In this document: piece after piece, positions 1 to 8,720 of the stretch
Layout: each line of letters starts with the position of its first letter
Position numbering within the stretch: the stretch's first letter is position 1
Source: Polycyclovorans sp964425915
Lineage (GTDB): Bacteria; Pseudomonadota; Gammaproteobacteria; Nevskiales; Nevskiaceae
DNA: 64,000 nt
Direction of reading: 5' to 3'
Assembly (NCBI GenBank): GCA_964425915.1
Contig: CAYROO010000005.1
Location: 1-64,000, forward strand
Program-made: the position numbers and the translations under genes
Notes under the pieces: model-generated
Databases searched by the model: none
What the model was told of the DNA's origin: nothing
Seen by the model: only the letters and a program-made list of their open reading frames with translations

Positions 1-19
1 GGGAACAGGGCTGTTCTAA

Positions 20-37
20 GCGCGCCTCCTGGCGCGC
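20..37. other. Hairpin-forming inverted repeat
   Basis: GCGCGCC and GGCGCGC form a perfect 7-bp stem around a TCCT loop, with partly matching flanks (gttct / agaac). No T-run follows on either strand, so it is not a clear intrinsic terminator. The rest of positions 1-113 shows no gene. Confidence 0.4.
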
Positions 38-113
38 CAAGAACCCGGCGTCGGGTGCTTTCCCGAGTTGGTGTTCGCGGGCGACCGAGAGGTCGCCTTG
101 CGCCGGGAGGCGG

Positions 114-749
114 TCAGTAGGCGTAGGAGGGTTCGCCGCGGACGCCGTCGGCCAGGACTGTCATGATGGTGTCGATAATGCGGTCTTCAGCCTGGTCGTC
201 CTGCCAGTGGTTCTGTGCGAGACCGACGAAATGCCCGATGCCGATCAGCATCCACGTCAGGACCTGAGGATCGACTTCGCGCAGCTCACCAAGGTCGACG
301 GCCCGGCCCAGTCGCAGGTGATAATCCCGCATCAAGGCTTCAAAGTAGGCGCGAAACGCGGTGGCATCGATCAGCTGGCATTCCTGCAGGATCCGATATA
401 GACCGGGATGCCGCCGTGCGTAATTGAGAAACCGTCTTAGCGCCGCCTTCTCTCCAGCGAGCACGCCGCTTTCACGGTGGCGCGCTTCGGCCATCTCGTG
501 TTGCAGCTTGCGACTGATCTGACCGACGAGCATCTGGAAGATTTCTTCCTTGCTTTGAAAGTACAGATAGAAGGTGCCCTGTCCCACTGTTGCCCGTTGG
601 GTGATCGAACTTACTGAGGTGGCATGAAAGCCCCGTTCTCCGAACTCAGCCTCGGCGGCCGCCAGCAGTCGGCGTCGTGTTGCGATGCCGCGCGCAGTCG
701 TGGGCATTCGGGGCGAGGTCGCAACGGGCGTGGAGGTGGCGAGTGACAT
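114..749 (-). CDS. TetR/AcrR family transcriptional regulator
   Basis: A TetR-type repressor of 211 residues if translation starts at the ATG at 749; an in-frame GTG at 773 would add 8 residues. The N-terminal helix-turn-helix is recognisable from the block TRRRLLAAAEAEFGERGF followed by GQGTFYLYFQSKEEIF. The C-terminal half is a helical ligand/dimerisation domain of no specific subfamily. It faces away from the DUF456 gene at 907, so the 150-bp gap probably holds its promoter. Target and ligand are unknown; the family call is firm, the start is not. Confidence 0.85.
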   Translation of the reverse strand: MSLATSTPVATSPRMPTTARGIATRRRLLAAAEAEFGERGFHATSVSSITQRATVGQGTFYLYFQSKEEIFQMLVGQISRKLQHEMAEARHRESGVLAGEKAALRRFLNYARRHPGLYRILQECQLIDATAFRAYFEALMRDYHLRLGRAVDLGELREVDPQVLTWMLIGIGHFVGLAQNHWQDDQAEDRIIDTIMTVLADGVRGEPSYAY

Positions 750-906
750 GGGCAGAGTCCGTTCAGTTTTCACCCTTGCAGTGTGAGGCTACTGGCAGCG
801 CAGCGACATCGGCCATTATTTCATCAGGTTGTCAGCGAAGTTCGACGCTGGCCGCCGGGCAGGACAGGGTCGTCTAAACTGCTGCGCTCGATTAAGGAGG
901 CCGCTG

Positions 907-1389
907 ATGACCCTGCTGTTGTGGTTGCTGGCGTTGCTGCTGGTGCTGATCGGGCTGGCTGGCGCCGTGCTGCCGGCGCTTCCGGGTGTTCCGCTGGTCT
1001 TCATCGGCCTCTGGCTGGCCGCATGGATCGATGACTACACGCGGATCGGCCCCTGGGTGCTCGCGGTGCTCGGTGCGCTGACCCTGCTATCGATCATTGT
1101 GGATTTTGCCGCAAGCGCGCTGGGCGCCAAGCGGGTGGGGGCCAGCCCAAGGGCGGTCTGGGGCGCGATGGTGGGTTCCATCGTGGGGATCTTCTTCGGC
1201 CTTCCTGGCCTGCTGATCGGGCCGTTTGCGGGCGCGGTCATTGGCGAGCTGTCAGCTCGGGGCGGAATCGCTCAGGCCACCGAAGTGGGAATGGCGACCT
1301 GGATTGGGCTGCTGGTGGGGACCCTCGCGAAGCTCGCCCTGTCGTTGACGATGCTCGGCTTGTTTGCTCTCGCCTACTGGATTGATTGA
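907..1389 (+). CDS. DUF456 family membrane protein
   Basis: A 160-residue, very hydrophobic protein with about four to five membrane segments and glycine-rich turns (LPGVPLVFIG, FFGLPGLLIGPFAGA), the pattern of DUF456 inner-membrane proteins. The start at 907 is chosen because AAGGAGG lies at 895-901 with good spacing; an upstream in-frame ATG at 829 would add an unlikely non-membrane extension. Function is unknown for the family. It ends 1 bp before the convergent mltD gene, so both probably terminate within each other's 3' ends. Confidence 0.75.
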   Translation: MTLLLWLLALLLVLIGLAGAVLPALPGVPLVFIGLWLAAWIDDYTRIGPWVLAVLGALTLLSIIVDFAASALGAKRVGASPRAVWGAMVGSIVGIFFGLPGLLIGPFAGAVIGELSARGGIAQATEVGMATWIGLLVGTLAKLALSLTMLGLFALAYWID

Positions 1390-1390
1390 T

Positions 1391-2902
1391 TTACCCCGGG
1401 ATGCGTAGCTTCTGTCCTGGGCGGATCAGGTGTCGGTCATCCAGCGCGTTATGTCGGCTTAGGGCGGTGACCGATACGCCGTAGCGGCGTGCGATGCCGG
1501 AAAGCGTCTGTCCGGACTGCACGGTATGCACCTTGAGGTTCACCTTACGTAGGCCGGCCGGCGCCTGGCCATCAGCCGGTGGGATCTTGAGTTTCTGACC
1601 GACCCGAATGCGGCTGACGTTGGCGATCCGATTGGTTCTCGCGATGGCCTGGACCGTGACGCCGTAGCGTTTGGCGATGGGCCCCAGGGCCTCGCCAGAC
1701 CGCACGGTGTGGTATCGGAAGTACGTCTTCTGACGATCCGCGCGCTGATGACTGGGCAATGACACATAGCGTTGGCGAAAGGTGGCCGCTTGCCCCGCTG
1801 GAACCCGCAACGTATGCCCCTTGGGCACCCACAGTTGCCCTCGTTGCACGGCATCACTGTATCCGGGGTTCAGCCGTCGCAGGCCGGCCTCGTCAGTGCC
1901 GACCAGCTTGGCGAGCGTCGAAAACGGAACGAAGTGCTCCACGCTAACCTCGTCGAAATCGAGCGGTGTCTGCACCGCCAGCTGTGGGAAGAAGCGGCTG
2001 CGGTCCGCTTCGATATCGGCCACGGCCAGGAACTCCGCATAGAAGTTGCGCGAGGCAAATCCAAAACGGGGATGCTGATAGCGATCGATCAGGTCCATCA
2101 GGTCGTGGCCGTTGACCGCTGCAAGCCCACGCGCCACGCCGTTTCGCCCGTGGTTGTAGGCGGTCAGGGCGAGCGGCCAGCTGCCCAGCATGGCGTAATC
2201 GTCACGCAGGTGACGTGCGGCGCCATCAGTCGACGTCCATGGGTCGCGGCGATCATCGATGACTTCGTCGAGACGCATGTAAATCCGTGCGGAGCTGGGC
2301 ATGAACTGCCACAGTCCAGCAGCGCCGACCTTGGAGTAGGCCTCAACGTTGAAGCTCGACTCCAGCAATGGCAACCGGGTCAGCTTCAGCGGCAGGGCAT
2401 ACCGCTCGAAGGTGGTTTCCATGTGCGGCAGGTACTGGCCGGCGATCTCCAGCGCCTTGCCGGTGCGCTCCTTGATCCCGCGCTGTGCCCGCAGGCTCTC
2501 GGCCGCCCGCAGAAATCGCTGATCCCCCGTGATGCCTTGGAAACGGGCAAATAGCGCACGGTCCGCGGCGGACAGCGCGGCGGGTTGCTTGCGATGATGG
2601 TGAACCCGCATCAGTGCAACCTTCATCTGCCGTTTGGCGGCTTCCTCCCGATCGCGCCGCATGGCGTTGCTGATGTCTTCTGGGAAGTGCAAGACCTCCA
2701 ACACAACCTGCGGATAGTCGGCCGGATGAATGACGCTGTCCTGCGTCGAGTAGCGGCCGAAAATATCGGTCCAGAACGCCACTACCGGCTCCAACGCGGG
2801 GTACCGCGGGAAGGCGGATTCGGCGTGTGCAGCAGGGGCAAGGGCGGCCGCCAGCATGAGCGCGGCAGTGCAAAGGCGGGGAGTCCAGCGCGACGCGATC
2901 AT
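1391..2902 (-). CDS. mltD: Membrane-bound lytic murein transglycosylase D with two LysM domains
   Basis: Cleaves the glycan strand of peptidoglycan in the periplasm to give 1,6-anhydromuropeptides. The 503-residue product begins with a signal sequence ending near AHA, has the family 1 SLT core with the catalytic glutamate in LLESSFNVEAYSK and the GLWQFMPSSAR block, and ends with two LysM repeats (HTVRSGEALGPIAKRYGV and HTVQSGQTLSGIARRYGV) that bind peptidoglycan. ATG 2902 is preferred because GGAAGG lies six bases upstream; further in-frame starts exist at 2908 and 2965. No cysteine lipobox is visible, so it may be secreted rather than lipid anchored. Confidence 0.92.
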   Translation of the reverse strand: MIASRWTPRLCTAALMLAAALAPAAHAESAFPRYPALEPVVAFWTDIFGRYSTQDSVIHPADYPQVVLEVLHFPEDISNAMRRDREEAAKRQMKVALMRVHHHRKQPAALSAADRALFARFQGITGDQRFLRAAESLRAQRGIKERTGKALEIAGQYLPHMETTFERYALPLKLTRLPLLESSFNVEAYSKVGAAGLWQFMPSSARIYMRLDEVIDDRRDPWTSTDGAARHLRDDYAMLGSWPLALTAYNHGRNGVARGLAAVNGHDLMDLIDRYQHPRFGFASRNFYAEFLAVADIEADRSRFFPQLAVQTPLDFDEVSVEHFVPFSTLAKLVGTDEAGLRRLNPGYSDAVQRGQLWVPKGHTLRVPAGQAATFRQRYVSLPSHQRADRQKTYFRYHTVRSGEALGPIAKRYGVTVQAIARTNRIANVSRIRVGQKLKIPPADGQAPAGLRKVNLKVHTVQSGQTLSGIARRYGVSVTALSRHNALDDRHLIRPGQKLRIPG

Positions 2903-3018
2903 CGACATCCTTCCGTGGGGCGGCAGATCATGCGCGATACTACGAAGCGTCAGGCACCGGCGCAATGGACAAGCGCGTAAGCTACGGGGCGCCTCCGACC
3001 CCGTAAGGCCCTCGCCGC

Positions 3019-3981
3019 ATGCCCAGTCGTGTACATCCGCTGTTTCCCCCGATCGAGCCCTACGCCAGCCATCGCTTGGCGGTATCGCCGCTGCACAACC
3101 TCTATGTCGAGGAGTCCGGCAACCCAGGCGGGCAGCCAGTGGTGTTCGTCCATGGCGGGCCCGGCGGTGGCTGCGAGCCCTGGTATCGACAGTTTTTCGA
3201 TCCTCAGCAGTATCGGATCATCCTGTTCGATCAGCGCGGCTGCGGTCGTTCCACGCCGCACGCGGAATTGCGCGAGAACACCACTTGGGATCTGGTCGCT
3301 GACATGGAGCGGATCCGCCAGCATCTCGGGATTCATCGCTGGGTACTGTTCGGCGGCTCTTGGGGGTCCACGCTTTCGCTGACCTACGCACAGACCCACC
3401 CCGACCGGGTCCGGGGACTGATCCTGCGTGGCATCTTCCTGTTGCGGCGTGCGGAGATTGAGTGGTTTTACCAATCCGGGGCCAGTTGGTTCTTCCCGGA
3501 AGCTTGGGCCCCCTACGAGGCCGAGATCCCGGTTGCGGAGCGGGGGGACATGGTGGCGGCCTACTACCGGCGCCTGACAGATCCGGATCCGGCCGTGCGG
3601 CTTTCGGCCGCGCGTGCCTGGAGCACCTGGGAGGGCTCTACAAGCAAGCTGGTGCCATCAGCCACTGCCACCCGGCGCTTTGCCGAAGACCGCTTTGCTG
3701 AAGCTTTTGCGCGCATTGAATGTCACTACTTCCAGCACCGGGGATTCTTTGATCGGGACGACCAGCTGCTGGCCAATGTGGCCCGCATTCGCGGCTTGCC
3801 GGCGGTGATCGTGCAAGGGCGCTATGACGTGGTCTGTCCGCTGCGTTCGGCCTGGGAGCTTCATCAAGCCTGGCCGGAGGCGCACTGGGTGGTGGTGCCG
3901 GACGCCGGGCACGCCGCCAGCGAACCCGGCACCCTGTCGGCCCTGCTGGAGGCCACCGCGCGATTTGCGCGGCTGCCCTGA
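3019..3981 (+). CDS. pip: Prolyl aminopeptidase
   Basis: An alpha/beta hydrolase that removes N-terminal proline from peptides in the cytoplasm. The 320-residue length is typical of the family. Visible hallmarks are the oxyanion loop HGGPGGGCEPWYRQFFDP, the DQRGCGRS strand, the nucleophile elbow GGSWGST with the catalytic serine, an aspartate in GRYDVVCP and the histidine in DAGHAASEP. It is read divergently from mltD and stands alone, converging with the thioesterase gene that follows. Confidence 0.95.
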   Translation: MPSRVHPLFPPIEPYASHRLAVSPLHNLYVEESGNPGGQPVVFVHGGPGGGCEPWYRQFFDPQQYRIILFDQRGCGRSTPHAELRENTTWDLVADMERIRQHLGIHRWVLFGGSWGSTLSLTYAQTHPDRVRGLILRGIFLLRRAEIEWFYQSGASWFFPEAWAPYEAEIPVAERGDMVAAYYRRLTDPDPAVRLSAARAWSTWEGSTSKLVPSATATRRFAEDRFAEAFARIECHYFQHRGFFDRDDQLLANVARIRGLPAVIVQGRYDVVCPLRSAWELHQAWPEAHWVVVPDAGHAASEPGTLSALLEATARFARLP

Positions 3982-3992
3982 TCGACCCGGGG

Positions 3993-4502
3993 TCAGCCCT
4001 GCTGCCTCAGACGCTTCAGGTCGGCCGCGTGTCGCAGCCGCATCTCGCGCCGCAGTTCCGCTTCCTCAAAGCGACGCCGGGCCTCATCGTCGTCCGGGAC
4101 CAGTGCTGCCACCGGGCGCGGGCGGCCCCGCGCATCAGTGGCAACAAAGGTCAGAAAGGCCGACAGGATGCTGCGTCGGTGATCTCCGCAACCATCCACC
4201 GCCTCCACCGTGCAGCCGACCTCCATCGAGGTGCCCCAGGCGCGGTTCACCACGGCGTTGAAAATCAGTACGTCGCCTCGGCGGGCCGGGGCGATGAAAT
4301 GCACCGCATCCATGCCGACGGTGACGCACACGCCCCCCGCGTGGCGGTCAGCCACCACGGCGCAGTAGCGGTCCATCAAGGCCAGGATCTGCCCGCCAAA
4401 CACCGTGCCGTTGGCGTTCAGGTCGTTGGGGAACACCATATAGACCTGTTCGCGGACCGCCGAGTCCGCAGGTGACTTGGCGGCAATGGCGTCAGCGGAC
4501 AT
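3993..4502 (-). CDS. Acyl-CoA thioesterase, hotdog fold (YciA/BFIT-like)
   Basis: Predicted cytoplasmic acyl-CoA hydrolase of 169 residues. The hotdog block NDLNANGTVFGGQILALMD matches the YciA/acyl-CoA thioesterase consensus, in which the catalytic aspartate sits in the helix after GG. The strand HFIAPARRGDVL is also characteristic. The start at 4502 overlaps the end of the LolA-like gene by 11 bp, so it is the last gene of a TetR, LolA-like, thioesterase operon; an in-frame start at 4520 is possible. Chain-length preference cannot be read from the sequence. Confidence 0.85.
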   Translation of the reverse strand: MSADAIAAKSPADSAVREQVYMVFPNDLNANGTVFGGQILALMDRYCAVVADRHAGGVCVTVGMDAVHFIAPARRGDVLIFNAVVNRAWGTSMEVGCTVEAVDGCGDHRRSILSAFLTFVATDARGRPRPVAALVPDDDEARRRFEEAELRREMRLRHAADLKRLRQQG

Positions 4503-5277
4503 TGGCGAGACTGTTCTCATCGAAATCGCGATCAGTCAGGCCGACGTCGAACGCGTAGTCCTGGAATCGCAAGGTGGTCGACTTGCCGGTGATGTGATTC
4601 ACCATGTCGAGCTGCTGCGGCCGCCAGTGACGACCCTTGTACTGATCATAGGTGCCGGCACTTAGCGTCTTCAGCAAGGCGCCCTTGCGGTCAAAGAACT
4701 CCACCTTTCTCAGCAGCAGGTGCTGCTGGTCCAGCCAGACCACCTGACGCGAATAACCTGAGTTGTCGTCCTTGGGAATGCGTTCCAGTACGTGCATCTC
4801 GACCCCGTCGACCGTCTCGTCGCGGAGCCATTTGAAGTGGTACTTGGCAATGTCCTGCCCGCCCAGGTCCTCGTAGGCGAACTCACTGCCCATGAAGGCG
4901 CCACTCTGGCCGGAGCTGGCGATGCGCTTTACCCGGCGCAGGGCAGGCAGGTAGAGCCAGCGATCGTCGTCGCCTTCGGTATGCGCATGCATCAGCAGGG
5001 CGGTGCCGGCCACATCGCGCGGTTCGTCGAACACCACCAGCGACTTGTCGCCGTCATCGTCGACTTCCAAGCTGCGGCTGCGCAGGCTGCGGACAGCCTC
5101 ATCGCCATTGCGGTTTCGCAGGATCATGGTCATGGTCGACTCGGTGCTGCCGTAGCCGTCGTCGCGCTGTTCGGCCTCGGTGGCGATGGCCAGCCCTTTT
5201 TCCTCCGGGGTCTGGGCATGGCTGACGGTCGCACAGACCAGTGCGACCGTCGCGATCAGGTATCGGTGATTCATCAT
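4492..5277 (-). CDS. LolA-like outer-membrane lipoprotein-sorting family protein
   Basis: A 261-residue secreted protein with a signal peptide ending VSHA. The body (RSLEVDDDGDKSLVVFDEPRD, DDRWLYLPALRRVKRI, FMGSEFAYEDL) is typical of the LolA-like family usually encoded next to MMPL/RND lipid exporters. The family is thought to bind a lipid or acyl ligand in the periplasm; no MMPL gene lies here. Its ATG overlaps the TetR stop codon in an ATGA, so it is probably translated and controlled together with that regulator. Confidence 0.8.
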   Translation of the reverse strand: MMNHRYLIATVALVCATVSHAQTPEEKGLAIATEAEQRDDGYGSTESTMTMILRNRNGDEAVRSLRSRSLEVDDDGDKSLVVFDEPRDVAGTALLMHAHTEGDDDRWLYLPALRRVKRIASSGQSGAFMGSEFAYEDLGGQDIAKYHFKWLRDETVDGVEMHVLERIPKDDNSGYSRQVVWLDQQHLLLRKVEFFDRKGALLKTLSAGTYDQYKGRHWRPQQLDMVNHITGKSTTLRFQDYAFDVGLTDRDFDENSLANVR

Positions 5278-5888
5278 GAACTCCGTTGTGGTTTGAGGGA
5301 CTGCAGGTAATCGATCAGGCCGCGCATGGCGGCATGCTGGAACGTTCTGCCACCGACGCTGCCGGCCAGTCCGCCGCTGCCTTCGATGGCACTGAGGATG
5401 AAAGCTGCCGCATCTTCGGCGTCGACATCGCGGCGGACCGTACCATTGGCCTGCCCCTGGCGCAGGCCATGGACAATACCGCGGTACCAGTCCTCGATCA
5501 GTGCCTGCAGGCGTGACAACAGCGCAGCGGGTTCATCCTGAAGCTCGTGCATCAGGCTCGTCAGTGGGCAGCCGCTCGCCGAGACGTCGTCACAGCGTTC
5601 AGCCGTCAGTTGGCGACACAGTGTGATGGCGGCATCCACCACATCGGCGGCGCCCAGGACTGGCCGCCACATGGCTTCTACCCAGGGGCGCAGGCGCTCG
5701 TCGATCACCGCGTGGCCGAGCTCGGCCTTGCTTGCGAAATGGTGGTAGAGCGCGCCCTTGGTCAGCCCGAGCCGGTCCAACAGGCTGTCGAGCCGCATCG
5801 CGCGATACCCGAGTTGATGGAGCTCATCGAAGGCCGCGTCCAGCAGACGCGCCCGCGTCTGGTCGGCCGATCGGCGAGGTCCGGTCAT
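5274..5888 (-). CDS. TetR/AcrR family transcriptional regulator
   Basis: A 204-residue repressor with the N-terminal HTH (TRARLLDAAFDELHQLGYRA, then LTKGALYHHFASKAEL). The second half resembles the TetR C-terminal domain with ASGCPLTSLMHEL found in lipid/xenobiotic-responsive members. A perfect inverted repeat at 5905-5922 sits just upstream of its start and is a strong candidate autoregulatory operator. It heads the LolA-like/thioesterase operon and is divergent to mgtE. Confidence 0.88.
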   Translation of the reverse strand: MTGPRRSADQTRARLLDAAFDELHQLGYRAMRLDSLLDRLGLTKGALYHHFASKAELGHAVIDERLRPWVEAMWRPVLGAADVVDAAITLCRQLTAERCDDVSASGCPLTSLMHELQDEPAALLSRLQALIEDWYRGIVHGLRQGQANGTVRRDVDAEDAAAFILSAIEGSGGLAGSVGGRTFQHAAMRGLIDYLQSLKPQRSS

Positions 5889-5904
5889 GACGACGTGCCT
5901 TTCA

Positions 5905-5922
5905 ACATACCGGTGAGTATGT
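5905..5922. promoter_or_regulatory. Candidate TetR operator
   Basis: ACATAC-CGGTGA-GTATGT is an inverted repeat with perfect 6-bp arms, centred 25 bp upstream of the TetR start at 5888 and 70 bp upstream of mgtE. Its size and position fit a TetR-dimer site; binding by this TetR is inferred from proximity. Confidence 0.65.
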
Positions 5923-5982
5923 GCGTTCGCCGCGGTCTGTCAATCCCGCATAATCCGATCCAGTCCTCTATCGGGTTCGATC

Positions 5983-7152
5983 ATGCCGCCTACCGATTCG
6001 CAGGCCTCCGCTGAGCTGTTGCGTGAAATTCGCTCGCGTGTGCCAGTGGACGCTGCCAGCCTGCTGGCGCAGGCGCCGCCAGAACAGATCGAATCGGTCC
6101 TGAAGGCACTGCCGCCTGATTTTGCTGCGCGGGTCGCCGCCCACCTGCCCGGCGCTGCTGACGATATGCCAGGCTTGGACGGCGATGCCCTGGTGGCATC
6201 GTTGATGGTGCCGGCAGTGGGCATGCTGCCTCCGGATACCACCGTCGCGGGTGCGGTGGATTGGCTGTCCCGCTGTCCGGATGTGGCGGGCATCACCTAT
6301 CTCTATGTGGTCGACGCCGAGCAGCGGTTGCTGGGGATGGTGGTCATGCGCGATCTGCTGCTGGCCCGGCCCGGGCAGTCGCTGGCGGACGTGATGTTGC
6401 ACGACCCGTTCCACTTCCGGCCGGAGACCGACCTCGGGGAAGCGATCCGCGCCGCGGTCAGTCGGCATTTTCCTGTGTATCCCGTGTGCGACGCGGACCG
6501 GCGTCTGGTGGGTTTGGTGCGGGGCTGGCAGTTGTTCGAGCGGCAGGTCATCGAAATCTCGGCGCAAAGCGGCACCATGGTGGGTCTCGACAAGGAAGAG
6601 CGTCTGACCACGCCCTTCTGGCAATCCTTCCGCCGCCGCCATCCCTGGTTACAGGTCAACCTGCTCACCGCCTTCATGGCGGCCTTCGTGGTGGGCGTAT
6701 TCGAGGACACCATCACCCGGATGGTGGCGCTGGCGGCCTTCCTGCCGGTACTGGCCGGTCAGAGCGGGAACAATGGTTGTCAGACCCTGGCGATCACACT
6801 TCGTGGCGTCACGTTGGGCGATCTGCGCACCGTTCCCGTGCAATCCTTGCTGCGCAAGGAAGTGACCATGGGGGCGCTCAACGGGCTGCTGACCGGCGCC
6901 GTGGCTGCCCTGGCCATGTGGTGGTTTGCGGCCGATACTCCGGATCAGCGCGGCATGCTGGCGCTGGTGATCCTGCTGGCCATGACCGGCGCCTGTGCCC
7001 TGTCGGGGTTGTTCGGCGTGCTGGTGCCGCTGACCCTCCGGCGCTTCGGTGCCGACCCAGCGACCGCATCGAGCATCTTCCTGACCACCGGCACGGACAT
7101 CGCCGGTATGGGCTTGATGCTGTTTCTCGCCACGCTGCTGGTGACGGGATAG
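5983..7152 (+). CDS. mgtE: Magnesium transporter MgtE
   Basis: Inner-membrane Mg2+ channel/transporter of 389 residues. A shortened N-terminal region leads into two CBS repeats (about residues 70-190, including DAEQRLLGMVVMRDLLLARP and the matching DADRRLVGLVRG). Five membrane segments follow from about residue 220. The ion-path signature LAGQSGNNGCQTLAITLRG is intact. It is shorter than the usual 450 residues because the N domain is reduced. DUF202 and TSUP genes follow closely, so they may be cotranscribed. Confidence 0.92.
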   Translation: MPPTDSQASAELLREIRSRVPVDAASLLAQAPPEQIESVLKALPPDFAARVAAHLPGAADDMPGLDGDALVASLMVPAVGMLPPDTTVAGAVDWLSRCPDVAGITYLYVVDAEQRLLGMVVMRDLLLARPGQSLADVMLHDPFHFRPETDLGEAIRAAVSRHFPVYPVCDADRRLVGLVRGWQLFERQVIEISAQSGTMVGLDKEERLTTPFWQSFRRRHPWLQVNLLTAFMAAFVVGVFEDTITRMVALAAFLPVLAGQSGNNGCQTLAITLRGVTLGDLRTVPVQSLLRKEVTMGALNGLLTGAVAALAMWWFAADTPDQRGMLALVILLAMTGACALSGLFGVLVPLTLRRFGADPATASSIFLTTGTDIAGMGLMLFLATLLVTG

Positions 7153-7162
7153 GCGCGCGCCA

Positions 7163-7531
7163 ATGTCCGAGCTGAAGGATCCCCGCGTCCTGTTCTCTGC
7201 CGAGCGTACCCTCATGGCATGGACCCGCACGGCCGTCGCACTGATGGCGTTCGGCTTTGTGGTGGAGCGCTTCGGCTTATTCGAGACCTGGTTGCGGGAC
7301 CCGGCAGCGGGCCTCGCGGCACCGGGCGTGACACGGCTCGTCGGGCTGGTCTTCGTGTTACTCGGCGTCGCCGTTGGTCTGATATCGGTTCTGCAGTACC
7401 GGATCGTGCTGCGTGAGCTGCAGCCCCCGGAAATTCCCCGCGGCTACTGGGTATCGATGGCGGTAACGGTCAATCTGGTGGTGGCGCTTGCCGGGCTGCT
7501 GCTGGCGGCCCACGTGGCGGGTTGGGTTTGA
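7163..7531 (+). CDS. DUF202 (YidH family) membrane protein
   Basis: A 122-residue protein with the DUF202 opening block FSAERTLMAWTRTAVALMAFGF and three predicted membrane helices (about residues 20-42, 60-80, 95-118). Function is unknown. It starts 11 bp after mgtE and its stop overlaps the next gene's TTG start (TTGA), which suggests translational coupling in a mgtE-DUF202-TSUP operon. Confidence 0.85.
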   Translation: MSELKDPRVLFSAERTLMAWTRTAVALMAFGFVVERFGLFETWLRDPAAGLAAPGVTRLVGLVFVLLGVAVGLISVLQYRIVLRELQPPEIPRGYWVSMAVTVNLVVALAGLLLAAHVAGWV

Positions 7532-8292
7532 GCCTGGTTGATGGCCTGCTGATTCTCAGCGGGTTTCTTACGGCAGCCCTGTCCGGTGTTGCCGGTATGG
7601 GTGGCGGCACCATCCTGATCGCGCTGTTTTTCGCCTTGGGTCTAGCGCCGGTTGAGGCCGTACCGTTGTTTGCCGCGGTGCAACTGGTGTCCAACAGTGC
7701 CCGCACCGTGGCTTATGCCCAGTACGTGCAGTGGCGCGCCACAGGCTGGTTTCTGCTGACGGCGGTGCCGTTGACGGTGTTGGTCGCCCCTTGGGTGGTG
7801 GCGGTCAACGCGGCGGTGGTGGAGGTGATCCTGGCGATCCTGATCCTCGCCTCCCTACGCCCCGGACGGGCCGCACCACCGCGACATCCCCGAGTTGCCT
7901 ACGGGGTTGCCGGCGCACTCAATGGCAGCCTGGGGTTGTTTGTCGGCGCCACCGGCCTGTTGGTGGGGCGGCTGTTCCTGCGTCCGGACTGGCGCAAGGA
8001 AACCACCATCGGCACACTCGCGCTCACTCAGGTGCTGGGCCACGGGCTGCGGGTGGTTGCCTTTGGTGTGGCGGGGTTCAGTATTCTCGCGCGCCCCGCT
8101 TTGCTGGCGGGTCTGTGCCTGGCGGTCATCGCCGGTACGCTGGCCGGCCGCTACTGGAATGGGCGCCTTGACGAGGCCCGGTTTCAGCGGCTCAGTCGTG
8201 TTGTCCTGTTGCTGTTGTCCCTCTACCTCCTTGTGTCCGGAGTCCATGCGCTATGGCGCCCGTCCTCGATGCTCCCGCTGTCCAGCAGCTGA
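7528..8292 (+). CDS. TSUP (TauE/SafE) family anion exporter
   Basis: A 254-residue membrane protein with about seven hydrophobic helices and the TSUP opening FLTAALSGVAGMGGGTILIALFF, plus a second-half repeat GALNGSLGLFVGATGLLVGR. Members export sulfite, sulfonates or related organic anions, or take up substrates; the substrate is unknown here. TTG at 7528 overlaps the DUF202 stop by 4 bp and is preferred, with TTG at 7522 as an alternative. Confidence 0.82.
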   Translation: MSLVDGLLILSGFLTAALSGVAGMGGGTILIALFFALGLAPVEAVPLFAAVQLVSNSARTVAYAQYVQWRATGWFLLTAVPLTVLVAPWVVAVNAAVVEVILAILILASLRPGRAAPPRHPRVAYGVAGALNGSLGLFVGATGLLVGRLFLRPDWRKETTIGTLALTQVLGHGLRVVAFGVAGFSILARPALLAGLCLAVIAGTLAGRYWNGRLDEARFQRLSRVVLLLLSLYLLVSGVHALWRPSSMLPLSSS

Positions 8293-8720
8293 TCCGTAAT
8301 GGCCTGCCGCAAGCGGCGGCGGTGGAGGTGCTGTCGGTGTCCCCGGGCGGAGCGCGCATCCGGTTTCCCTACGATGCCTGCTATCTCAGACCCGGTGGCG
8401 TGATCTCCGGGCCCACCTTGATGGCGGCGGCCGATACCGCCATGTATGCCTGCGTGCTGGCACATGTCGGTCCCGATCTGATGGCGGTCACCACCGACAT
8501 GACACTGCATTTCCTCAGCCGTACCGTGGCCGGCGACATCACCGCCGAGGCGACCATCGTCAAGTTGGGCCGGCGGCTGGTGGTGATGGCGGTCGCCGTC
8601 CGTGACTGTCACGGCAACGAGACCGTGCACGTGACCGGCAGCTACATGCGATCGAGCCAGCCACCCAGCCCGGTGACCAGCGACGGGAACAGCGCCAGCA
8701 GGATCAGCAGTCCCAGCTGA
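8253..8720 (+). CDS. PaaI-type hotdog thioesterase
   Basis: A 155-residue hotdog-fold thioesterase with the PaaI signature GGVISGPTLMAAADTAMYAC and the strand TTDMTLHFLSRTVAGDI. It overlaps the TSUP gene by 40 bp. The family usually ends near the residues VHVTGSYM; here the frame continues for about 20 further residues, because no stop occurs until 8718, and runs antisense through the last 79 bp of dctM. The extra tail is low-complexity (SSQPPSPVTSDGNSAS) and probably not part of the fold. Confidence 0.8.
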   Translation: MAPVLDAPAVQQLIRNGLPQAAAVEVLSVSPGGARIRFPYDACYLRPGGVISGPTLMAAADTAMYACVLAHVGPDLMAVTTDMTLHFLSRTVAGDITAEATIVKLGRRLVVMAVAVRDCHGNETVHVTGSYMRSSQPPSPVTSDGNSASRISSPS

